Origin: Paludibacteraceae bacterium
GTDB lineage: Bacteria; Bacteroidota; Bacteroidia; Bacteroidales; Paludibacteraceae
NCBI GenBank assembly: GCA_017503075.1
Contig: JAFVTU010000014.1
Coordinates: 1 to 61,861, forward strand
Length of the DNA stretch: 61,861 bases
Direction of reading: 5' to 3'
Position 1 is the stretch's first letter; the number at the start of each line of letters is the position of its first letter. Below, piece by piece: positions 34,501 to 41,188 of the stretch. The notes below the pieces were generated by a model that saw only the letters and a list, made by a program, of their open reading frames with translations, was not told the DNA's origin and did no database searches. The position numbers were made by a program, and so were the translations under genes.

Positions 34501-37025
34501 TGGAATACTCAGATGTTGCATCTATTACAGGTACAAGTGATAACGAGGCGTTTACTGTTGTGACCAAGAATGATGTAGCTGTAGGTGAATCAACAATCGA
34601 AGTACATTACAAACCTACTGCTTATGTAAATACCGCAAACCAAGAAGAAACAGCAACCATAACTCTCACCACCTCTAACGGTGCTACAACTACCTTTAAT
34701 GTCACAGGCCGTTGCTTACCAGAAACCTTCGCTATCGTAGCCAAAGTAGGAAATGTTTGGTACGCACTCCCATCACAAGGATTGAATTCAGGAACCACAC
34801 CAGTGGGTTATCCTGTAGAAGTGGATAACAATGACAATCCAACAGCTGTGACAAGTTTGCCAACCAAAGCCAAGTGGGCATTGCGTAATGTTTACAAAGT
34901 TAATGGTCCAAATGATCGCTTTGCTGCTAATGGAGAGAATTTGGTATTCGTAAATGCTGAAAACAAAACATTGTACGCCAATAACGGCAATGCCAATATC
35001 CAAACATATGCGGAATACACCAACTATGCTGCAAACAATCCTGATTGCTATGAGTGGGTTCCTACTACCGATTTGACCAATTATACACTCAAGAATGTGG
35101 AAAGTGCTAAGAATTTGTCTATCAATGTAAATGCCACTTTTGGTACCCATGCAAGCAATGTAGCAAGCAATAACCTCCGTTTCTTGCCAATTAATGTCAC
35201 ATACAACCCATTTGATATGCAAGTGGTAGAATGGTATCCAACCAAGGTGCTAGTGCAAACAGAAGCCGCTCTCACAAGTGTATCTGCTACAGTAGGTGGC
35301 GTTGCCGTTGCAAGCCCTGTTGTAACTAAAAAGGGTGGAAAACTACTCTACGAGATTAGCGGTTTGCCATTGGAGAACAACCCAACCAAGATACTGACCA
35401 TCAGTTATGACTCATATTCTTGCAACAAGGTAATACCTATTATTATATCGCGTGCTACGAAGAGCGTTACAGAGGCTCCTTTCACCACCTTGACCACTTC
35501 TGTATATAACTACTCCGACTTGGTAGTTCGTGATGGTGCTGTATTAAACATTACTGGTGCGAAGAATACTCCCGATAAATTCGTGAATGTCACCATCTAT
35601 CCTACTGCCAAGATTGTCGTGCCAGAAAACAACCAACTCAGTGTATATACTCTCACCTTCTTTGGTGGTATTGATGATATTTATGACGGCGAAAAATACA
35701 CCACCAATAAATACGGCGTACCTCAACTCTCACTCAAGGGCACTCTTGGCAAGACTGTTACCACTATGGATTATATCATGCGTGTAAATCTTGACCAAAT
35801 GTATCAAGTGGGTGTGCCATACGATGTGAATCTCAATGAGATTACCTATTGGGATGGTACTATTATGACATTGGGCGATGATTTGTACATATCTGCTTAC
35901 GACGGTCAAGCCCGCGCTAACAGAGAAAGCAAGACATGGATTTGGGAAACTGATTTTGCAGAAAAACTAGGTTCAGCGACTTTGAAGCCAGGTATTGGAT
36001 ACACCATCTCTGCTGAACCACAATCTAATGGTGACGAGTACTCTATCCTCCGTATGCCAATGAAGAGTAATATCGCTTCTGGTTCTTCAGAAGAAGCCAA
36101 GACAATCAATGTGGTGGCATACGACAACGAAAAGGGTGTAACCATCACCGCCAACCACAAAGGTTGGAACTACCTCAGCAACCCATACATGGCTGCCATC
36201 TCAGGTGCTGAAGCGGATAGCAAACTTGTAGTGGGTTATCTCCGTGAAACGGGTACAGGTCCATGGGAGTGGGTGAATGATGAGATACGCTATGTAACTA
36301 TCCCACACAATGATGGCGAGGATTACGATCAACAGAAGTTCTCTGAAGCCACCCTCTTGCCATTCAAGAGTTTCTTCCTGCAAATAGCGACCGGTGGAGA
36401 ATTATCATTTGCGCTTGCTAATCGCCAACCACTACCAGCTCGTATTTTGCAACAAGAGAATGCTCCTCGTGAAGTAGAGTTCGAGATTCTCCTCGCCAAC
36501 GATACTCGCTCCGACAACATGGGACTGCTCATTGGTGAAGACTACACTCCTGCATACGAGATCAACGCCGACCTTGAGAAGATGATTGGCTCTATGTCCG
36601 TCTATACCATCTACAATGGCTACAACCTCGCATACAATGCCCTCAGCCCAATCAATGCCCAAGAGCAAATACCGATTGGATATGTGGTGCCTGATGTGGG
36701 AGAATATACCTTTAAGTTGGATGAGAATGCGGATGTAGAGAATATCGAACATATCTATCTCAATGACTTCGACATGAACGTAGTAACTGATCTTCTAGAG
36801 AACGAATATACATTCTATGCATCGGAGAAGAAAAGTGAAGCGCGCTTTGTCATTAATGTGATAATGCGTTCTGAGCAAGAAGATGATACCCCAACTGGAT
36901 TAGAAGAATTAGAAATCAACACCAACCAACCAATCAAGTTCATCCATCAAGATCGATTATACATCCTGCGCGATGGAGTTATCTATGATGCAACAGGACA
37001 AGAAATTCAAACTATCAATAAATAA
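28524..37025 (+). CDS. Giant InlB-repeat/Ig-like cell-surface protein (2833 residues)
   Basis: Long signal sequence ending about residue 54 (LLLVIFLTLTVTTNAWG). Then a beta-domain (about 55-175), an ASPM/SPD-2-like Ig module (about 180-280, DFSNVAVNSTNTKTFTFSG), and many InlB/Listeria-Bacteroides repeats marked by GYTFGGYY- or GWY-type words with AKW or AVFA (e.g. about 545-590, 600-680, 695-755, 1177-1250). There is a Big_2 Ig domain (about 760-840), an Fn3 domain (about 1091-1175), and three copies of a GDYVI...W.I module (about 846-990, 1422-1575, 1799-1960). The last 500 residues form a beta-rich C-terminal region ending NQPIKFIHQDRLYILRDG-type, GQEIQTINK, similar to the tails of the proteins at 1862 and 38633 and probably a surface-sorting signal. 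Likely an adhesin or matrix protein. No clear promoter seen. Confidence 0.88.
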   Translation: MKSSTTRSFMAKKQSTSFTQVATNLLNVLQGYSKTIRLLLVIFLTLTVTTNAWGETATFTASQSGGWTDNAGAQSGTIDGVTLAVTNGINNGSQLRCYASATMTISSTNNITKIVVTCTGSNADSNGPGKFSLSNSTGSYDYSGTIGTWEGSGATSVSLTASAQVRMTQIVVTYTAASDPSLTTSTTEIDFSNVAVNSTNTKTFTFSGSNLTADANLSISGTNKSYFSIDTEIVAPSTGSISDKSITVTYKPIATGAHTATLTISSSGATSKTITLKGNALQEHTVKFFSGGEEVSSKNVLNGSTIGTLPSATSCDQTNYPRFVGWTESTIDGTTTTKPTIITTSTTISSNKEYHAVFADKEESTGSGTTGSTTFAPIGSSKLSPWSDNGSTWTFSNITFENSATSGFPKNGTATVTLPTGAVANTITITRTSNAWSKNISLLVKTGSTTIQTLTQPNKTTTINLTSANQKNTYTFSHNNAATNVAYVDNIKVNYTIPATPATVTYITSCSTETSVTLDPNGGTIAPLPDGWNPDGSNYKQEDVTGSIDLPTPTRIGYDFDGWYDGETKVTSPYTPSKTVTLTAEWIAKTTSITLDANTNNNGSGENSSVTATYDQALPEFTACTAATGYTLNGYYTAATNGTMIIDKEGEFVSDVAGYTSNEGKWNNESAKLTLYAQYKINSYTVTFDDQGHGIKPDDQIINHGGKVNNPGNLTANGFIFGGWYKEAECTNAWNFETDVVTSNITIYAKWTAKIATSLSWSAATYSATIDADNEFPILTKSPADLSPIAYSSSNTNVATIDADGNITLKAAGTTDITATFTETATHAVSTDSYTLTVNPSNCRWVEAEIGDIQSGDEVVITMTSGLGVTYALPSNQSTGSNPQAITVEIDGNCLKNNASTQYVWIINKDGENLTFESLNHAGYVLNCTNENDGVRVSSGSDKKKIFVIDPTSGYLKNTQTTDARYLGVHNTNYYWYCYTTYGNNTGGQTLKFYKKECIASDEYWIIYNLENVTCNSEMPNYIGTDGEIELYFSANSGYKLPEQVSITMGGNTLPEDDFAWEAEEGLLLVQPTGGITGDIVITIEGCELLAIPTNLKADDITSSSATLSWDEIDHATEYQVHITDDDDSTEDIITTTSNTYYEVTGLSSASVYLWGVTPVASGYCGLKQEAEIFTTLDVYTVTFNSDGGTDVAPQNVDHGTKATKPANPTKTGYTFAGWYTEADAEFDFNTPIESATTLYAKWNANQYTITFLKQWGDGGTGTATVHFDNNDFSVSPIIVPTRNGYTFGGYYTAESGVGTQLIDVSGAWLNAPTYIEGGKWVYADNLKLYAKWTQNFTITWMANGQPYHTQTAMMGTAIAKPDDPDANEFACDDKVFVGWLDKTISGSTNEEPTFVTDFGTIQANKTYYAVFAKLTGTPSNDYNQITDINDLTDGEYVIAYGYNTSSPSIILKAEAKDATKLAATSLAPTNNKYTSPAAANIWEIKKNGDNYSIYNAATQKYVEATTTPSVGLSDNPEYYTISWNSSYSYWKIQIANSTHYWFVGYIQGETKYFQSYNVDNDRYRIQLYKNASTAVYSDYVTTCVEIPTPHWEGAEIDNANIAVDCGAISYKTNASTITFPTDKNYDLTYPITLTASEGFLLSTNKQNNIYEQSVTVTPVQSGDNKGKITQSVYVRADATGKNTNFDGTITISGDQLTEDQIIEVHAVVDCPQYTLTFNDCGDTKTITDFAGTSVEEMEPWAGICSEPFQYVFDGWATEPVTNGTEAYEKVDFSTFTMPNNNTTTLYAVYRYAEEGGEPVNGYVKVTEALADWSGDYVIVDDEFNVAIQNTYEEDTENNKTLKDVSVTIENDKIVSPTNDIIWTISKYGEYYTVYNAEAIKYAGITKNETRAAGLSETIAKGYSMNIIFDSNTKIAKVSSIDYNRCFSYSESYSEWRTYSNNDAKGKTGYLYRFSNKTIRYTSSLVCGTIEAEDAIVTSTVGQTVKVYVPITLEYSDVASITGTSDNEAFTVVTKNDVAVGESTIEVHYKPTAYVNTANQEETATITLTTSNGATTTFNVTGRCLPETFAIVAKVGNVWYALPSQGLNSGTTPVGYPVEVDNNDNPTAVTSLPTKAKWALRNVYKVNGPNDRFAANGENLVFVNAENKTLYANNGNANIQTYAEYTNYAANNPDCYEWVPTTDLTNYTLKNVESAKNLSINVNATFGTHASNVASNNLRFLPINVTYNPFDMQVVEWYPTKVLVQTEAALTSVSATVGGVAVASPVVTKKGGKLLYEISGLPLENNPTKILTISYDSYSCNKVIPIIISRATKSVTEAPFTTLTTSVYNYSDLVVRDGAVLNITGAKNTPDKFVNVTIYPTAKIVVPENNQLSVYTLTFFGGIDDIYDGEKYTTNKYGVPQLSLKGTLGKTVTTMDYIMRVNLDQMYQVGVPYDVNLNEITYWDGTIMTLGDDLYISAYDGQARANRESKTWIWETDFAEKLGSATLKPGIGYTISAEPQSNGDEYSILRMPMKSNIASGSSEEAKTINVVAYDNEKGVTITANHKGWNYLSNPYMAAISGAEADSKLVVGYLRETGTGPWEWVNDEIRYVTIPHNDGEDYDQQKFSEATLLPFKSFFLQIATGGELSFALANRQPLPARILQQENAPREVEFEILLANDTRSDNMGLLIGEDYTPAYEINADLEKMIGSMSVYTIYNGYNLAYNALSPINAQEQIPIGYVVPDVGEYTFKLDENADVENIEHIYLNDFDMNVVTDLLENEYTFYASEKKSEARFVINVIMRSEQEDDTPTGLEELEINTNQPIKFIHQDRLYILRDGVIYDATGQEIQTINK

Positions 37026-37026
37026 G

Positions 37027-37061
37027 GTTTAATGTTTAGAGTTTAATGTTTAATGATTAAG
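37027..37061 (+). repeat. Heptamer repeat after the giant protein gene
   Basis: GTTTAAT, GTTTAGA, GTTTAAT, GTTTAAT, GATTAAG (37027-37061). An ATG at 37053 is part of the repeat, which argues for a start at 37065 for the next gene. Confidence 0.8.
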
Positions 37062-37064
37062 ATT

Positions 37065-37541
37065 ATGAAAGCAATGAAACAATTATTGATAGTTGTCGCA
37101 CTCATGAGTTGCAATACCCTGTTGATGGCAACCCAGTATAAATTGTATCAAACTTCCCCTGCTACATACCGCTCCATCGGATCAAATGGAGCAGGTTCCA
37201 AGAGCATTATAGGTAATGGCGTATATAGTGCATCTATGCCTGTTTCCAATATATCAGCAGGTGTAGCAAAGCCTTCTTTTAATTTCTATTCTACATCAGT
37301 TATGTCCACATCAGGCTCTACCCTACTTAGCACAGATACGGATATGGTAATCGGCACTGATAATCCTAACCCATCCGATCATGGCATGAGTGGCCCTCGC
37401 AAAACGCGTCCTGGAGATAATAAGGATCCATACGAAGATCCTCTCACCGATGCGGTACCATGTCTGCTTCTCCTCGCGCTGGGCTATGCCCTGCGCGTGG
37501 GCAAGAAATCTGGCCACCGACTGCCAGACGCCGGAAAATAA
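37065..37541 (+). CDS. Small secreted protein with hydrophobic C-terminal anchor
   Basis: Not a family I recognise. From the start at 37065 it has 158 residues; starts at 37053 and 37074 are alternatives, but 37053 lies inside a heptamer repeat. Signal peptide in the first 20 residues (QLLIVVALMSCNTLLMA). The middle is Ser/Gly/Asn-rich, with GSNGAGSKSIIGNGVYSAS. Near the end an acidic PGDNKDPYEDPLTDA stretch leads to a hydrophobic helix (VPCLLLLALGYALRV) and basic residues, i.e. a Pro/Asp-helix-basic tail like tripartite surface-sorting signals. The last residues (GHRLPDAGK) and the stop come from the GC-rich repeat that follows. The position directly after the giant surface protein suggests a joint role. 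Confidence 0.65.
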   Translation: MKAMKQLLIVVALMSCNTLLMATQYKLYQTSPATYRSIGSNGAGSKSIIGNGVYSASMPVSNISAGVAKPSFNFYSTSVMSTSGSTLLSTDTDMVIGTDNPNPSDHGMSGPRKTRPGDNKDPYEDPLTDAVPCLLLLALGYALRVGKKSGHRLPDAGK

Positions 37542-37655
37542 CAGGCTCCCGGCTCCTGGACACTGGAAAATAACAGGCTCCCGGCTTCCGGCTGCCGGTT
37601 GCCAAAAAAAACAGACAACAGGCTACCGGCTGCCGGTTGCCAAAATAATATAAAC
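37535..37655. repeat. GC-rich CCGGCT repeat cluster, left copy
   Basis: Repeated words ACAGGCTCCCGGCT, CCGGCTGCCGG and GGTTGCC alternate with short A-rich linkers (GGAAAATA, CCAAAAAA). The cluster starts inside the end of the preceding gene and stops 5 bp before the ATG of the four-helix gene. It occurs only here and at 38405-38620. Confidence 0.85.
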
Positions 37656-37660
37656 AGATT

Positions 37661-38404
37661 ATGTCATCAAGATTCTTTTGCAGCGGTTACTACAAACTCG
37701 ATGCTTGGGTATTAGCCCACTGTATAGCCATTTTCACGAGGCGGTTCTGCGAGCGCTTCCTAACCTTACAAAACGACCCCAAAGGTCGCCACTACGATCA
37801 GATGTATATGGCAGCACGCTCAGTCTATGCCAATATCGCCGAAGGTCGCGCACGACACAGCACCTCTACCGAAACAGAGATGCGTCTTCTGGATGTTGCA
37901 CGTGGTAGCGTCATCGAACTCTCGGAAGACCTTATGCAACTCATCATCGAGCAAAACGGAGAAATTTGGCGGGTGAATAACCCTACATTTTTAGCGCTGC
38001 ATCAGGTACCCTTTATCCACACCGATTACGAGGAAAACAACTGGTCACACGATGCTGCGGAGCGTATCAAAATGCAAGTAGCATTGTACGAACCATTGGT
38101 AATGGGCAACAATATCTCGGATTGCGCAAATGCCCTATTTGTGCTGTGCAAAAAAATGGAGAAGATGCTATCGGGATTTATAGACAAGTTGTTTGAGGAA
38201 TTTACGCAGAAGGGTGGTTTCACCGAGAGCCTCACCCAAGCTCGTTTGGAGCATCGCCAACAAGAGGCACTATCAGCCAATGCACCGCTCTGTCCCAAGT
38301 GTGGCAAACCAATGCTTCAACGCATGATAAAGAAAGGCACAAAACAAGGACAGACATTCTGGGGTTGTAGCGATTACCCCCGCTGCGACGGCACCCGAGA
38401 TTGA
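37661..38404 (+). CDS. Four-helix-bundle (S23/IVP-like) protein with topoisomerase-type zinc finger
   Basis: Two parts. Residues about 10-200 resemble the four-helix-bundle proteins first found in 23S rRNA intervening sequences: YKLDAWVLAHCIA, ARSVYANIAEGRARHST, LLDVARGSVIELSEDL. Residues about 215-247 are a topoisomerase I-type C4 zinc ribbon (CPKCGKPML ... FWGCSDYPRCDGTRD). Such helical bundles bind nucleic acid or act as partners of reverse transcriptases (Avd in diversity-generating retroelements), but no reverse transcriptase is present here. The gene is tightly flanked by GC-rich repeats on both sides that occur nowhere else in the window, which suggests an inserted cassette. Confidence 0.85.
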   Translation: MSSRFFCSGYYKLDAWVLAHCIAIFTRRFCERFLTLQNDPKGRHYDQMYMAARSVYANIAEGRARHSTSTETEMRLLDVARGSVIELSEDLMQLIIEQNGEIWRVNNPTFLALHQVPFIHTDYEENNWSHDAAERIKMQVALYEPLVMGNNISDCANALFVLCKKMEKMLSGFIDKLFEEFTQKGGFTESLTQARLEHRQQEALSANAPLCPKCGKPMLQRMIKKGTKQGQTFWGCSDYPRCDGTRD

Positions 38405-38620
38405 TAATAGGCCACCGCCCCCCGGCTGCTGGCTGCCAAAAATAATCGGCTTCCGGCTGCCGGATACCGGAAAATAACAGGCTCTCGGCTGCCGGCTGCA
38501 AAAATAAGATAGTCCCCCGGCTACCGGCTGCCAGAATAAGATAATCCCCCGGCTACCGGCTGCCAAAATAAGATAATCCCCCGGCTACCGGCTGCCGGCT
38601 ACCAAAAAACAGATAACATA
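38405..38620. repeat. GC-rich CCGGCT repeat cluster, right copy
   Basis: Same words as at 37535-37655. They are arranged in at least three near-identical units of about 40 bp (CCCCCGGCTACCGGCTGCC plus AAAATAAGATAAT linker) at about 38510-38600, preceded by more divergent ones. It fills the whole 228-bp gap to the next gene. Confidence 0.9.
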
Positions 38621-38632
38621 AAACAGAATAAC

Positions 38633-40807
38633 ATGAAAAAAATCTCCCTCCTTCTTCTCGCGCTCGCGAGCATATTCACGCTCCGCGCTGAGACATTCGT
38701 TAAGGTTACCGATGCTGCTACCCTACAAGACGGTGACCAAGTTGTACTTTGTTATGAAGCAGGCGCTAAAGTTAGTGCGGGTTTCTCTTCTACCAAGAAG
38801 TTCATTGCCACCACCGATGCCACCTGCAGCGAAGATAATGTCCTCCTCACAGAGCCGACAACCATCATCCTGAAAAAAGCAGGCAACTACTGGAACCTCT
38901 ATATCGGTACCAAACCCATCGGGCATAAGTCTGGCACTAGCGACCTAGACGCCAACCAAAAGACTACCACCGACTTCACAATCTCTATCGAGAATGGCAA
39001 TGCCAAACTGATCAGCCAAACCCCTGGCAAGAACAACAACGAGGTATTCTTTGCCTACAACGCTTCCTCACCTCGCTTTGCTCTCTACCACTCTGGCAGC
39101 AACATGAAGGAAGTTGCCATCTACCGCCTTGATGAATCTACCATACCCGAAGTATCGGTGAAGTCCGTAGAACTATCCGAAGAGGCCCTCACCCTCCGCG
39201 TAGGCGACCAAACTACCCTCACCGCCACACTACTCCCTTCAGACGCAGTAGATAAAACTCTAGCATGGGGTAGCACCAACCCCGAAGTGGCTACCGTTAG
39301 CAATGGCGTTGTGACTGCCGTAGCCAAAGGGTCGGCACAAATCTGGGTAAAGGCCACCGCAGTAGGCATCAGCGACACCTGCTCCGTGACTGTACTGGGT
39401 GCAATGGACCAAACTACTGTCACCTACAACGCAGTGAAAGACCCTGCCTTGCTCACCGATGGAGCCAAAGTGTTCTTCGGTACCAGCAAAGAGGGCGAAG
39501 ACTATATCATGGGAATCTACAACGAAGCCACCAGCAAAAATAATATCAAAGGCGTAGCCGCCACCTATGGCGAGAACCGTCATACCGTCACCGCTGAGCA
39601 GGCATATGCCTACACCGTCAAGCGCGAGGGCGACTACATCATCTTCATCGACCAAGACGGCAACTACCTACGCCCTATCAGCGATAGCAAACTGCGTAGC
39701 AGTACCACACTCGACAACCAATCCCGTTGGACCATCAGCGCTATCAACCAAGATGATGCCACCGTAGAAGTCAAGAACGCAGGCTTTACCTCTCGCTATA
39801 TCTACAACAATTGCCAAGGCACCAACGAGATATTCAATATCTATCAGGGCTACGATGCTAGCTATCTAGCCAAGACTATCCTCTACGCCAGCACCGCTCC
39901 CGAATGGGAAGACCGCGTACTGGATTCATGGATGAAGGTGGACACCACTACCCTAGACTGGGGACAAATAGAACCCGACACCACCTACGCTTCCGATGAG
40001 AACTGGAAAGACTGGGGCGATGCACGACGTTTTACACTCACATTCAATGACCTCACCGATGACATCACTGTCACGCTATCGGGCAGCGAGACCTTCTATT
40101 GCAGTACAGAGGTCATCAAAAAAGATGCCAAAAACCCTCTAGAAATCACCATCTATTGGGAAACCGACGAAGTGGGCATTTATACAGGTCAATTGACCCT
40201 TTCTACCGCTACCGAAGGCGTAGAGGATATTGTCATCAACCTACGCGCCGAGGCAGTTGCATTGGGCACACTACCCGACCCTAACAAACCAGCGTTCTCA
40301 CTATCCACCCATTCGCTAACCCTCAACCTCTTTGAGGAGAATGACTATAGCGACCTGCAGATGTTCACCTTCTCGGCATCCAACTTGCAAAAGACACTCT
40401 ACTGCAAATGGCAACACTCCAACAGCGTGCTTTTCCGCTATGAATATGAGAACGCCTGCATGGAGATCTTGGCGGGTGATTACGAATTGGAACTCAACGG
40501 CTCGGCGCACTTCGATGCCGGATACGACTACGAGGACGAGGAAGTGTATGTGGCAGTTGATGGACTAGAGTCCATTGGTGACTACACCACTCAGTTGCAC
40601 TTCTATTCGTATAAGCACGACAGCAAGACTGAATTGGCCATCGACGAGTATGTGACCATATATATCAAGGTAATGGGCATAGGCAGCGGATTGGAAACTA
40701 ACCCCGCCGAGACGACCAACAGCGTACGCAAAATCCTACGCAATGGCCAGCTCATCATTCTCCGAGATGCCAAGAACTACAGTCTGATGGGGCAAGAGGT
40801 AGAGTAA
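38633..40807 (+). CDS. Secreted Big_2-domain surface protein with T9SS-like tail
   Basis: 724 residues. Signal peptide about 1-20 (LLLLALASIFTLRA). A GDQVVL...W.LYIG module (about 21-165) and a second at about 265-425 are related to the three modules in the giant protein. A bacterial Ig-like Big_2 domain lies between them (about 175-260, VELSEEALTLRVGDQTTLTA, VATVSNGVVTAVAKGSA). Two further beta domains follow (about 440-690). The C-terminus, VRKILRNGQLIILRDAKNY-type ending in GQEVE, matches the tails of the proteins at 1862 and 28524 and probably directs surface export. Start directly after the GC-rich repeat; strong terminator 23 bp after the stop. Confidence 0.87.
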   Translation: MKKISLLLLALASIFTLRAETFVKVTDAATLQDGDQVVLCYEAGAKVSAGFSSTKKFIATTDATCSEDNVLLTEPTTIILKKAGNYWNLYIGTKPIGHKSGTSDLDANQKTTTDFTISIENGNAKLISQTPGKNNNEVFFAYNASSPRFALYHSGSNMKEVAIYRLDESTIPEVSVKSVELSEEALTLRVGDQTTLTATLLPSDAVDKTLAWGSTNPEVATVSNGVVTAVAKGSAQIWVKATAVGISDTCSVTVLGAMDQTTVTYNAVKDPALLTDGAKVFFGTSKEGEDYIMGIYNEATSKNNIKGVAATYGENRHTVTAEQAYAYTVKREGDYIIFIDQDGNYLRPISDSKLRSSTTLDNQSRWTISAINQDDATVEVKNAGFTSRYIYNNCQGTNEIFNIYQGYDASYLAKTILYASTAPEWEDRVLDSWMKVDTTTLDWGQIEPDTTYASDENWKDWGDARRFTLTFNDLTDDITVTLSGSETFYCSTEVIKKDAKNPLEITIYWETDEVGIYTGQLTLSTATEGVEDIVINLRAEAVALGTLPDPNKPAFSLSTHSLTLNLFEENDYSDLQMFTFSASNLQKTLYCKWQHSNSVLFRYEYENACMEILAGDYELELNGSAHFDAGYDYEDEEVYVAVDGLESIGDYTTQLHFYSYKHDSKTELAIDEYVTIYIKVMGIGSGLETNPAETTNSVRKILRNGQLIILRDAKNYSLMGQEVE

Positions 40808-40829
40808 TCCCGATTGCGAATCATATAAC

Positions 40830-40862
40830 AAATCCCCCGTTGCTCGCTGCAACGGGGGATTT
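40830..40862 (+). terminator. Strong terminator after the Big_2 surface protein gene
   Basis: A 13-bp perfect stem AAATCCCCCGTTG (40830-40842) with CAACGGGGGATTT (40850-40862), 7-nt loop, followed by a T-rich tail. Confidence 0.92.
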
Positions 40863-41003
40863 GATTTATGTATTATAGCATTGGTATCGAATGAAATGGC
40901 AGTTGTAGTTCCTACAAACGTTACAGAGCCTGATATGTCAACCGCTGGTACTAAAGAAATTACAGTGACTTATACAGAAGGTACGGCTTCGCCTTCCTTA
41001 TAA
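40863..41003 (+). pseudogene. Remnant of an Ig-like repeat protein
   Basis: An open stretch without a proper start encodes VVVPTNVTEPDMSTAGTKE followed by ITVTYTEGTASPSL and a stop. The words DMSTAGTKEITVTYTEG are typical of bacterial Ig-like domains in large Bacteroidales surface proteins. It begins immediately after the terminator of the preceding gene and is too short to be functional. The rest of the 381-bp gap holds only the asnS promoter. Confidence 0.6.
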
Positions 41004-41103
41004 TCACGCCCACCTGCTCACTCATGAGCAAGCTCAAATAGTGAGATAATAACAGTACAAATAGATAAAATCTATTTTTTCTTATAATATTTTCTCGCTT
41101 TGC

Positions 41104-41134
41104 TTGCATATGTGCATTTTTTGTTGTACCTTTG
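41104..41134 (+). promoter_or_regulatory. Promoter of asnS
   Basis: -33 TTGC (41104-41107), 19-bp spacer, -7 TACCTTTG (41127-41134). Leader about 48 nt. Nearly identical over 32 bp to the promoters at 23996 and 28148. Confidence 0.85.
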
Positions 41135-41188
41135 CGGGCTATTATGTAGATAGCAAAAAAAGTACGATAATAATAACACACAATCATA

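Noticed and set aside
37661-38404. Accessory (Avd-like) gene of a diversity-generating retroelement
   Set aside because: No reverse transcriptase and no template/variable repeat pair found in the window. The zinc ribbon is also not part of Avd.
38405-38620. Regularly spaced GC-rich repeats with A-rich linkers, considered as CRISPR
   Set aside because: Linkers are near-identical, units are irregular in length, and there are no cas genes.
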